Positions 44,175 to 52,700 of a stretch of DNA of 64,000 nucleotides are shown here, one piece after another. Within the stretch, counting starts at the first letter, position 1. The number at the start of each line of letters is the position of its first letter. Where the stretch lies: the NCBI GenBank assembly GCA_964503145.1, contig CAZCYV010000001.1, positions 973,080 through 1,037,079 of the forward strand, written 5' to 3'. The DNA is from RBG-16-57-11 sp964503145 (lineage in GTDB: Bacteria; Chloroflexota; Anaerolineae; Anaerolineales; UBA4823). The position numbers and the translations under genes were made by a program. A model generated the notes under the pieces. That model was not told the origin of the DNA, searched no databases, and worked only from the letters and a program-made list of their open reading frames with translations.

Positions 44175-45389
44175 CTAGCCCAGATATTCGCGCAACTTAC
44201 GACGGATCGCCGGGTGGCGCAGGCGGCTGAGCGCCTGGGCTTCGATCTGGCGCACGCGCTCGCGAGTGACGCCCATCTTGCGCCCGACCTCCTCCAGGGT
44301 GTAGGCCTGACCGTCCAGCAGGCCATAGCGGAGCTGCAGAATGCGCACTTCGCGCGGCGGCAGGCCGTTGAGCACCGTCTCCAGGTGTTCCCGCAGCAGA
44401 TTGTAGGTAGCGGTTTCGTCCGGCGCAGGCACTTCCTCATCCTGGATGAAGTCACCCAGCACCGAGTCTTCTTCGTCATCGGTGGGGGTTTCCAGGGAAA
44501 GCGGCCGCCGCGCCACCTGGATCATATTCTCGACTTTCTGCGGGGTCACGTCCAGCGCGCCAGCCAGTTCTTCGACGGATGGATCGCGGCCCAGGCGCTG
44601 GGTCAACTGATGCTGGACCCGCAGCAGCTTGTTGATCTGATCGCCCATGTGCACAGGCACGCGGATGGTGCGGCCCTGATCGGCGATGGCGCGGGTCACC
44701 GCCTGGCGGATCCACCAGGTGGCGTAGGTGCTGAACTTGTGCCCGCGGCGGTAATCGAACTTCTTCGCTGCGCGGATCAGGCCAATGTTGCCCTCCTGGA
44801 TCAAATCGAGGAAAGGCACGCCGCGCCCCATATACTTCTTGGCGACGCTGATCACCAGGCGCGAGTTGGCGGTGATCAGGTGTTCACGGGCCGCCCAGCC
44901 ATCCTCGATCAAGGCCTGCAACTCCTGTCGGCGGCGCGGGCTGACATTGCCTTTGGCAAGCTCCTCGCGCGCCAGGCGGCCGCGCTCGATGCGCTGAGCA
45001 AGCTCCACTTCTTCTTCCGCTGTGAGCAGCGGAACCCGGCCGACCTCTTTCAGGTACAGGCCAATTGTGTCATCGGTGTCGATGTTCGCCAGGTAGTTGT
45101 CATCCACGCTGAGCTCCCGGCGGACATCCTCTTCGATCTCCTCTTCTTCAAGGAGTTCTTCTTCGCTGGGGCCGCTCACTGCGGCCTCATCTACATACGG
45201 GATTCCGGCGCTCAGCAACGCCGCAAAGGCTTCTTCCAGTTGATCCACATCTTGTTCGGCTTCGGGGAAGAAGCCCAGTATGTCATCGATTGTGACATAG
45301 GATTTTTGGCGCCCCAATTCGATCAGCCGAGCAATTGCCGAATGCTCGTCGGGCTCTTCGATCCTACTCAAAAGCTCATCCTCAATCAT
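44175..45389 (-). CDS. rpoD: Primary RNA polymerase sigma factor
   Basis: This is 404 residues from ATG 45389; a TTG at 45401 is an alternative with a closer AGAG. Region 1.1-like N-terminus (VTIDDILGFFPEAEQDVDQL), acidic linker, region 1.2 (DTIGLYLKEVGRVPLLTAEE), region 2 (NSRLVISVAKKYMGRGVPFL then KFSTYATWWIRQAVTRAIAD), region 3 (VEELAGALDVTPQKVENMIQ) and region 4 (RYGLLDGQAYTLEEVGRKMG, VTRERVRQIEAQALSRLRHP) are all present. Region 2.4/4.2 match the -35/-10 boxes reported in this window. It has its own promoter. Confidence 0.96.
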   Translation of the reverse strand: MIEDELLSRIEEPDEHSAIARLIELGRQKSYVTIDDILGFFPEAEQDVDQLEEAFAALLSAGIPYVDEAAVSGPSEEELLEEEEIEEDVRRELSVDDNYLANIDTDDTIGLYLKEVGRVPLLTAEEEVELAQRIERGRLAREELAKGNVSPRRRQELQALIEDGWAAREHLITANSRLVISVAKKYMGRGVPFLDLIQEGNIGLIRAAKKFDYRRGHKFSTYATWWIRQAVTRAIADQGRTIRVPVHMGDQINKLLRVQHQLTQRLGRDPSVEELAGALDVTPQKVENMIQVARRPLSLETPTDDEEDSVLGDFIQDEEVPAPDETATYNLLREHLETVLNGLPPREVRILQLRYGLLDGQAYTLEEVGRKMGVTRERVRQIEAQALSRLRHPAIRRKLREYLG

Positions 45390-45425
45390 AGGCTTTTTCA
45401 ATCACTCTCTGGGATGCGTATTTAC

Positions 45426-45454
45426 AGAATACATCCATTTTGCTTCAAAATCAA
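45426..45454 (-). promoter_or_regulatory. Promoter of rpoD
   Basis: The minus strand has TTGATT, a 17-bp spacer and TATTCT in the 82-bp gap behind the DUF4340 gene. Confidence 0.6.
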
Positions 45455-45483
45455 TACCCAATTTTGTCTCGCTAAAGTTCAAC

Positions 45484-46101
45484 TCAAGGCGCGCTGGTCG
45501 CCGTCGGAACGGGCGTCTCCACGCCTGGGGTCCCTTCAGCGGGCTGCGGATATGGGGTTGGCAGGTAGGGCGGGTTTTCGACCAGATCCAGGATCGCTTG
45601 CAGGCTGAACTCGTTGGCGATATACACGCGACGATCGCTGGATAAAACGTAATACCCGCTGCCCGTAGGGGTCATTTTGCCCACGCTGGCAGTCAACTGC
45701 TTGCCATCCTTCTGGACGACCAGAATCCGGTAAGAAGGCGTGCTCAAGCCCAGATCCTGCAACTCTGGGACGGTCTGCAAGGTGCCAACCAGCGGCAAGG
45801 TCGAAAGCTGGCTGATGATGCCATCCACCGCTGCGCTGTCCAGGGCGCTGGCCGACGAGCCGGTCAGCGTCCATTGCCCTGCCTGGTCCTTCACCAGTTC
45901 GATGCTCTTCTGGCCGACATGCTCGATGCGCAGGCTGGCGACCTCGCCTTCGATATCGAACAGATACTGCCTTTCCGCCGTTTCCATCATTTCCGGCGTA
46001 GCTTGAGCGGCCCCTTCTTCCTGCGAGCGCTGCCACAGGAAGACCGTCGCCGCCAGAAGCGCGAAAACCAGCAAGACAACCCAGGTGGTCTTACGGATCA
46101 T
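45484..46101 (-). CDS. DUF4340 domain protein
   Basis: A 205-residue protein with an N-terminal membrane helix and an extracytoplasmic DUF4340 domain: YLFDIEGEVASLRIEHVGQ, ELVKDQAGQWTLTGSSASAL, LGLSTPSYRILVVQKDGKQL, then GSGYYVLSSDRRVYIANEF. The C-terminus is Pro/Thr-rich. DUF4340 proteins regularly follow GldG-type genes, as here (5 bp gap), and are thought to be accessory parts of that ABC system. GAGG precedes the ATG. Confidence 0.9.
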   Translation of the reverse strand: MIRKTTWVVLLVFALLAATVFLWQRSQEEGAAQATPEMMETAERQYLFDIEGEVASLRIEHVGQKSIELVKDQAGQWTLTGSSASALDSAAVDGIISQLSTLPLVGTLQTVPELQDLGLSTPSYRILVVQKDGKQLTASVGKMTPTGSGYYVLSSDRRVYIANEFSLQAILDLVENPPYLPTPYPQPAEGTPGVETPVPTATSAP

Positions 46102-46106
46102 ACCGC

Positions 46107-47660
46107 TTAACCTCGCCGCCGCCGTTGCAGGAAGGTCATCACGCCGCCCAGCAACGCCAACCCCGGTAGAATAACTACTGTCCCCAGGAAGATAAGGTTC
46201 ATGATGGACTGCTGGGGCGGTACAAGCATGCGCGGCGTCTGGTTCTTGGGCGTCAGGCTGATCAGTTCTTCCTGCCCCACCGCCCAGTCCACGGTGTTGA
46301 TCAACAGATCGCTGTTGGCGTAGGCGGGAAAATTGATGTTGATCGCGAAATCCGAGTCGCCGTAAACCGCCAGGCGCGCCTTGGTCTCCAGGTTTTCCGC
46401 CACAACCACCATAGGCACCGGACCGGGTTCGTCCTGGCCCTCGTCGAAACGGATTTGCGCCGATCCCTCGGCGATGCCTTCCAGGCTGGTTTCATCCCAG
46501 GATTGCTGCGAAGTCAGCACCAGCTCCACCAGGCTGACGCCAGCCCCGGCCGAGGCGGAAGCGCGCACGCTGCGAGCAGTGGGGAACTGGGTGACCGTGT
46601 TCTTGATCGAGTCGGTGATCGAATGGCGAGCATATGCAGCAGCAAAGGGCGCAAAGGGCTGCGGCGAGTTCAGGTCAACGATGATGTCCTTGGCCAGGCC
46701 GATGCTCCAATCTGTAGAGAAATATTCAGCCAGCAGATCTGGGGAATCGCCGAAATCGGTCACCGGCAGCGGCTCCAGCATGGCGATCATTGCGCCGCCC
46801 CCCTGCAGATACTGCTTCAGCAGGTCAACTTCCGCCTGCGCCAGCGGCTGGCGCGGCCCGGCAATCACAATGGTCGCGGCATCCTCAGGGACTTTGTTCT
46901 CGACCATCAGGTTGAGCACCTTGACGGTGTAGTTCTTGCTCTCCAGGGTACGCTTGACCAGCGAGTAAGACTGATCGCCGGCATCCTCCGGATTGTATTC
47001 GCCATGGCCGGTCAGGAAATAAATCGTCTTGGCGCTCGGATTCATCAGGCGCACCAGGCCGCTGGTAAGTTCCTGCTCGCTGGCGAAGCGCACTGGCTGC
47101 TTGTTCTCACCCATGGATAAGACGATCGTGCCATCCTGAGTGATCCCGGCTTTCTCGGCCGCCAGAGGATTTTCTTCGGGATCAATGAACTGATAATCGA
47201 ATTTGCCGCCGCTGTTCTGCTTGAAGCGCTCGAGTAAGTCCTCGGCGGTATCCCTGGGGAAGCGCTGGGAATAGAATGCTTGCGCATTCACCGCTTCGGG
47301 CAGGCTGTTCAGGGTATTCAGCGTCTCCGGCGCCAGGGTGAACTGCTTGTCCTCGGTCAGATCCCAACTCTTGGGATTGTTGACGGCCAGATAATTGACC
47401 ACCACCACAATGCCGATGAACGCCAGACTCAAGACCAGCGCATTGCTGCCGTAGCGCGCCTGGCGCCCGGTGAGCCACTGGCGCACCCGATCGGGATCGA
47501 GCAGTGCGAACAACGCCAGGCCGACCACAATCAGACCCAGGCTGACTTGCAACGCCAGGGTCATCTGGCGCTGGACGATATACAGGCCGAGCGAGGCCAG
47601 CGCGGCCAGCAAAGACAGGTATAGACCTGCCGAAGCAAAACGTCGCCATTGCGGTTTCAT
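46107..47660 (-). CDS. GldG-like ABC transport system auxiliary protein
   Basis: ATG 47660 is chosen because AGGAGG lies upstream, giving 517 residues; it overlaps the permease stop as TAATG. Two N-terminal helices and a third near 65-85 precede a large external domain with DLTEDKQFTLAPETLNTLNS, AQAFYSQRFPRDTAEDLLER, YFLTGHGEYNPED, and VIAGPRQPLAQAEVDLLKQY. A final helix near the C-terminus returns to the membrane. This is the ABC_transp_aux (GldG) architecture. The system's cargo is not known outside gliding Bacteroidetes. Confidence 0.9.
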   Translation of the reverse strand: MKPQWRRFASAGLYLSLLAALASLGLYIVQRQMTLALQVSLGLIVVGLALFALLDPDRVRQWLTGRQARYGSNALVLSLAFIGIVVVVNYLAVNNPKSWDLTEDKQFTLAPETLNTLNSLPEAVNAQAFYSQRFPRDTAEDLLERFKQNSGGKFDYQFIDPEENPLAAEKAGITQDGTIVLSMGENKQPVRFASEQELTSGLVRLMNPSAKTIYFLTGHGEYNPEDAGDQSYSLVKRTLESKNYTVKVLNLMVENKVPEDAATIVIAGPRQPLAQAEVDLLKQYLQGGGAMIAMLEPLPVTDFGDSPDLLAEYFSTDWSIGLAKDIIVDLNSPQPFAPFAAAYARHSITDSIKNTVTQFPTARSVRASASAGAGVSLVELVLTSQQSWDETSLEGIAEGSAQIRFDEGQDEPGPVPMVVVAENLETKARLAVYGDSDFAININFPAYANSDLLINTVDWAVGQEELISLTPKNQTPRMLVPPQQSIMNLIFLGTVVILPGLALLGGVMTFLQRRRRG

Positions 47661-48415
47661 TAGCCCCACCTCCTGACCTCGACCGACATCGTGCCCAGGA
47701 AAAGGGCTACTGCAGTGACGCTCAGGTAGTAGATCACGTCACGCAGATTGAGGATGCCACGCAGCAAGTTGTTATTATAGGGGCCGCTCAGATCCAGATA
47801 CCGCATCCACTCGGAGACAGAGCCAATGGAGCCGGTGACCCTGACGATCAAACCGGTAACCAGCCACAGGAAGATCACGACGCCCAAAGTGGTGATGAAA
47901 GCTGCAATCTGGTTGCTGAACAGGGAAGATATAAACACGCCAATCGCCACCAGCGCAGCCACGAGCAAGATCAGCCCCAGATAGCCCGTGATGAGCGGAC
48001 CTTGATCGATGCCCGGCGAAATAAGCTGATCCAGCACCAGGGGATAGATCAGCGTGACGGCCAACAGGGTCAGCAGCAGGAGCACTGCTCCGAGCCATTT
48101 GCCGACCACCAACTCCCAATCTCGCACCGGAGCAGTCATCAACAATTCGATGGTGCCCAGGCGCCGCTCCTCCGCCAGCAACCGCGTGGTCAGCGCTGGC
48201 GTCAGGATAGCCAGAAGCAAACCCAACCACCATAAGATCACATCGATGCTGGGCACATAGCTCTGTTGCATCGCCAACGGCGAAGAGGCGATCCAGATCG
48301 AGTAGAAGAAGAAGATGCCCAGGATCAACAGGATGATAAAGGCCACCACATAGGCCACAGGGCTTGAAAAATACAGGTTATATTCACGTTTGGCGATTGT
48401 CCACACGTTATGCAT
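47660..48415 (-). CDS. ABC-2-type permease, GldF-like
   Basis: A 251-residue membrane protein with six helices: TIAKREYNLYFSSPVAYVVA at the N-terminus, LAILTPALTTRLLAEERRLG, ELLMTAPVRDWELVVGKWLG, then LVAALVAIGVFISSLFSNQI. These are the features of ABC-2 exporters of the GldF/NosY type. It is encoded between the ATPase (42-bp gap) and the GldG-like protein (one-base overlap). Confidence 0.92.
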   Translation of the reverse strand: MHNVWTIAKREYNLYFSSPVAYVVAFIILLILGIFFFYSIWIASSPLAMQQSYVPSIDVILWWLGLLLAILTPALTTRLLAEERRLGTIELLMTAPVRDWELVVGKWLGAVLLLLTLLAVTLIYPLVLDQLISPGIDQGPLITGYLGLILLVAALVAIGVFISSLFSNQIAAFITTLGVVIFLWLVTGLIVRVTGSIGSVSEWMRYLDLSGPYNNNLLRGILNLRDVIYYLSVTAVALFLGTMSVEVRRWG

Positions 48416-48457
48416 AAACGAACCTTTCTCGACCAGGCAAGGTGAACAACAGACAGG

Positions 48458-49438
48458 TCAATCCTGATCCGCTTCGGGCGACTCGGAATCCAGCAAGTCA
48501 TCGCCGGCTGGCTCCAGCGGACCAGGCTCATCGCGGGTGAGCTGGAGGAAGATCTCCTCCAGGCTGACGCCGACAGCGCTCATTTCCAGCAGATCGTAGC
48601 CCGCTTGAACCAGCGCTCGAGCGACTTCTGGGCGAGGGTCAGCGCCAGGGAGAGTCTCGAACTCCAGCTTGCCATCCTGACGGCCAACGACGCGGGTCAC
48701 GCCGGGGACGTTTGCCACCACCGCCTCGACGCCATCCGCGTCGCCGCCCACCTGAACGGTGATGCGCCGGGCGCCAATCAGGCGGTCCTGCAGGCGCTCT
48801 GGGGTGTCTTCGGCAACGATGCGGCTCTTGTTGATGATCAGCACGCGGTTGCACACTTGCTGCGCCTCGGATAGGATATGCGTTGACAGCAAAATCGTGT
48901 GCCGCTGACCCAGCTCCTTGATCAGGTTGCGCACTTCGATAATTTGCACCGGATCGAGTCCGATGGTAGGCTCATCCAGGATCAGCACATCAGGCTCATG
49001 CACCAACGCCTGCGCCAGGCCAACCCGCTGACGCATGCCCTTGGAGAGGCTGCTGATATAGCTTTCGGAGCGTTCGATCAGCCCCAGGCGCTCCAGCAGT
49101 TCGTCCACGCGGTCCTCGGCGTTCGGCACGCGGCGCAGGTCTGCCATGAATTTGAGATATTCGAAAACCGTCATGTCTGGGTACAATGGAACAGTTTCGG
49201 GCATATACCCCACCCGCCGCCGAACCTCGAGCGACTCATCTACGACATCGAAGCCGGCCACCCGCGCCCGACCAGAGGTGGGCGGCATGTAGCCAGCCAG
49301 GATGCGCATGGTGGTCGTCTTGCCTGCGCCGTTCGGGCCCAGGAAGCCCAGGATTTCGCCCTGCTCGGCGTGGAAGGTGAGTTCATCGATCGCCCGACGC
49401 GCGCCGTAGTCTTTGCTCAGTCCTTCTACTTGAATCAT
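48458..49438 (-). CDS. ABC transporter ATP-binding protein, GldA-like
   Basis: A 326-residue ATPase with Walker A GPNGAGKTT (near 35-43), signature SSLSKGMRQRVGLAQ, Walker B DVLILDEPTIGLDP and the H-loop STH. The C-terminal 100 residues are the accessory domain common in ABC-2 exporters, ending in an acidic tail (DDLLDSESPEADQD). GGGAG precedes the ATG. It is the first gene of the four-gene operon that runs towards rpoD. Confidence 0.94.
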   Translation of the reverse strand: MIQVEGLSKDYGARRAIDELTFHAEQGEILGFLGPNGAGKTTTMRILAGYMPPTSGRARVAGFDVVDESLEVRRRVGYMPETVPLYPDMTVFEYLKFMADLRRVPNAEDRVDELLERLGLIERSESYISSLSKGMRQRVGLAQALVHEPDVLILDEPTIGLDPVQIIEVRNLIKELGQRHTILLSTHILSEAQQVCNRVLIINKSRIVAEDTPERLQDRLIGARRITVQVGGDADGVEAVVANVPGVTRVVGRQDGKLEFETLPGADPRPEVARALVQAGYDLLEMSAVGVSLEEIFLQLTRDEPGPLEPAGDDLLDSESPEADQD

Positions 49439-49716
49439 CGAAACGCTCCCAACATGATTTCTGGAAATTCATCCAGCAGTATAATGACAACAAAAAGCAC
49501 AGCGCCTTCTTGGCGTCAGTGCTCGAGTTTCACATGCGATACACCAAGTTCGATTTTGCTAGCCAAACGTCCGGATCAACATATCCAGGTAAGTTTATAC
49601 ATTAAGAAAATAGCGAAATCAAGTAGGTTTGTAAAGTCTAATGAAATGCTAATCTTTTTTGAGGGCTGCTTTGCCGGTTGCTGATCCGTAGTCGAGCATC
49701 GAATATCCTTAAAGAT

Positions 49717-49743
49717 TTGCATCTTTTAAGGCTTGCATCTTTT
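49717..49743 (+). repeat. Direct repeat TTGCATCTTTT, two copies
   Basis: Copies start at 49717 and 49733, a period of 16 bp. The second overlaps the putative -35 box of the TPR gene, so they could be an operator. Confidence 0.45.
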
Positions 49744-49761
49744 TAAAGAATAAGGCATACT
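49733..49761 (+). promoter_or_regulatory. Promoter of the TPR/HhH protein gene
   Basis: TTGCAT, a 17-bp spacer and CATACT end 22 bp before the ATG. GGGAG follows as ribosome site. Confidence 0.45.
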
Positions 49762-49783
49762 AGAGGGTAGGGAGCAGAAGATT

Positions 49784-52700
49784 ATGGTCGCGATATCTTT
49801 AAGGGAGTACGTTCGGGAGATCGAAAAACAGGTCGATGGCGGCAGGAATGAAGAGGCGATCGCCCATTCCCGACACGTCCTGGAATCTTTCCCGAAATAT
49901 GTCGATGTCTATCGACTGTTGGGCAAGGCCTACCTGGAAAGCCAGCGTTACGGGGATGCAGGAGATATTTTTCAGCGCGTGCTATCCGCCGTCCCGGATG
50001 ATTTCGTCGCCCACGTTGGGATGAGCATCATCCGCGAGGATGAGGGCAACCTTGACGAAGCCATCTGGCACATGGAACGCGCCTTCGACGTCCAACCTTC
50101 CAATAGTGCTATTCAGGAAGAGCTACGCCGTTTGTATGGGCGGCGAGATAACGTCGAGCCGCCAAAGATACGGTTGACGCGCGGCGCGCTGGCACGCATG
50201 TATTTCAAGGGCGAGTTGTACCCTCAGGCAATTGCCGAGTTGCGCGCTGCGCTGAGCGAAGACCCTGACCGGCTGGACCTGCAAGTGCTGCTGGCGGAAA
50301 CCTACGCCAAAGCCGGACAGCGCGCCGAGGCCGTGGAGATGTGCAACCAGGTATTGCGCCGATTGCCCTATTGCCTGACAGCCAACCGGGTCATGGTGGA
50401 GATGTTGATCGGCACCGAGCGCGAAAGCGAAATCCAGACCTATTATGAGCGACTGATTCAGCTTGACCCCTACGCAGCTCACGTGAGCGCAGCTGCGCCG
50501 CGCGCCGAGGATGTGCCAGACCAGGCGATCCGGCTGAATAAACTGGATTACAAAGCCGTACCGCCTGGCGAGGCCGCTCCCGGTCAACCGCTCTGGGCGG
50601 CAACCCTGGGAATCGAGGCGGCCGAGATGGCAACCGGACGGGAAGAGGCGCTTCCCGAATGGCTTGCTGCCGGCCCATCGGCGCCGGCCGAAGCTCCCTC
50701 TGCGCCGGCGTTCACCGACCAGGAAGCCCAGGCAGCAGTCAAGGCTGGCGCCGAACTCCCTGGCATCGTCAGCGACGAAGAACAAATCCCCGAGTGGATG
50801 AAAGAGTTGGGGTGGGTTCCGGCCAGCGAGGAGACCATAAAAGCCGAGGCAGCCTTGCAGATCGAAGAGGAAGAAGCTGCTCCGCCCCTGGCAGAGGGCG
50901 AACTGGCCGCCGCCGAAATCCCCGAGTGGCTGAAGGCGATGGCGCCTGCCGAAACCTTGACACAGCCTGAGGAAGCCGAAGAAGACGTCTCGCCCTGGAT
51001 CGAGCAATTGTTCCCCGCCGAGGCCGAAGCAGAGAAGGTTGAAGAGGAAATTGAGTTGCCGCCCATCGAAGAGCAGCTCGAAGTCCCCGACTGGCTGGCA
51101 GCCGAGCAGCCCTCAGAAGCTGGCGAAATTGCGCCGCAGGAGCCCGAGACGGCACCCGTGATCAGAGCCGAAGCGCCTGCCGAGTTGGGAACCGAGGCAG
51201 TCCCCGATTGGCTGGCGGAAATCACGCCTGAAGGCGAAATCGCCGGCGAAGAAGAGGGGGAAGAGCTGCCCGAGTGGCTGCTCGAGAGCCTGGCGCCGAA
51301 GGCGGAAGCCGTGGCGGAGCCAACCCCGGCTGAAGGAGAAGCTGGCTGGTCGTTGGAAGAGCCCGGCCTGGCGGAAACCCTCGCCGCTGAAGAAGTTACC
51401 GGGGAAGCGGAAGCTGAAATCGCTGCCGGGGCCGAGGTCGCTGAAGAAATGCCCTCCTGGCTGTTCGAGGGCGAGGCCGCGCCGGCCGAGGCGGCTGCAG
51501 AAGCCGCCGAGGAGCTGCCTTCCTGGTTGTTCGAGGGCGAAGCTGCTCAGGCCGAAGGCGCTGCAGAAGCCGCCGAAGAGCTGCCTTCCTGGTTGTTCGA
51601 GGGCGAGGCCGCGCCGGCCGAAAGTGCCGCAGAAGCCGCCGAAGAGCTGCCTTCCTGGTTGTTCGAGGGCGAGGCCGCGCCGGCCGAGGCTACCGCCGAA
51701 GCCGCCGAAGAGTTGCCCTCCTGGCTATCCGAGAGCGAAGCCGCGCCGGTCGAGGGCGCAGAGGAAGTCGCCGAAGAGTTGCCGGGCTGGCTGTTCGAAG
51801 AAGCGCCGGCGGGCGTCATCGAAGAGAGCTTCGCAGAAGCTGCTGAGCCAGCCGAGGAGTTACCCGATTGGCTGAAGACGGCCGGCGTCGCTGCCGCAGG
51901 CGCAGCCGCCCTGGGGGCGACTGAGTGGATGGGCAAGGAAGAGTCTCAACCAGAAGCCCCAGAGGAAGCGCTTTTGGAAGAAGAGGAAGCCGAGGCGGTT
52001 CTTGCCGAAGAGCTGCCGGAATGGTTATCCGAACCCCTCCAGGCAGAACAACCGGCCGCAGTAGAAGAGCAGCCTTCGGAGGCCTTCGCCTTCGAGGCGC
52101 AAGAAATCCAACCGGCGCCAGTAGAAGCCGAGGTCAAAGAGCCTGTCATCATCCCCGAACTGGAAGAGGCGCTGGCATGGCTGGATCAAATGCTGACCCC
52201 GGTGGCAGAGGCTCTCGAATCAGCCGAGACGCCGGCCCCCGCTGAAGCGGAAGCCCCTCCGCCGTCAGAGGTACCCAGCGCTGAAACGCCTATGGCAGAA
52301 ATGCCCATAGATGAAGATGCAGCCTTTGCCTGGTTAGAAAGCCTGGCCGTGCGCCAGGGCGCGCAAGAGGCCTTGCTGCTCAAACCAGAGGAGCGGTTGG
52401 AGACGCCCCCTGAATGGGTCTATCAGGCGGCTGAAGAACCGGGCGAGACGCCCCAGGCAGAGGCCCCAGAAGTCGTCGAAGAGGCGCCCGGCGGCGAACC
52501 CGAAGCGGCGGCAACCGCAGCCCCAACCGCTGAAGGAATGCCATTGGACGAGGATGCTGCTTTCGCCTGGCTGGAGAGCCTGGCCGTGCGCCAGGGCGCG
52601 CAGGAAGCGTTGCTGCTAAAACCGGAAGAGCGTCGCGAGACGCCTCCGGAATGGCTGCAAGCAGCGGCAGAGGCAGAAGTAAAAGCCCCCGCTTCAATTT

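Larger units (their letters stand above)
49439..49783. other. AT-rich divergent intergenic region
   Basis: 345 bp separate the ABC operon from the TPR gene. The region is much richer in A and T than its neighbours. It contains an imperfect hairpin near 49497-49523 (agcac...gcgcc/ggcg...gtgct), a TATAAT at 49480-49485 readable as TATACT-like on the other strand, and an 11-bp direct repeat near the TPR gene. I see no gene in it. Confidence 0.55.

Noticed and set aside
51446..51775. CRISPR-like array
   Set aside because: The repeats are contiguous, in frame with codon period, and have no spacers; they are coding tandem repeats.
51547..51936. Ser/Ala-rich frame on the minus strand over the tandem repeats
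   Set aside because: It mirrors the repeats of the real TPR gene on the other strand; low-complexity coding repeats often leave the opposite frame open.
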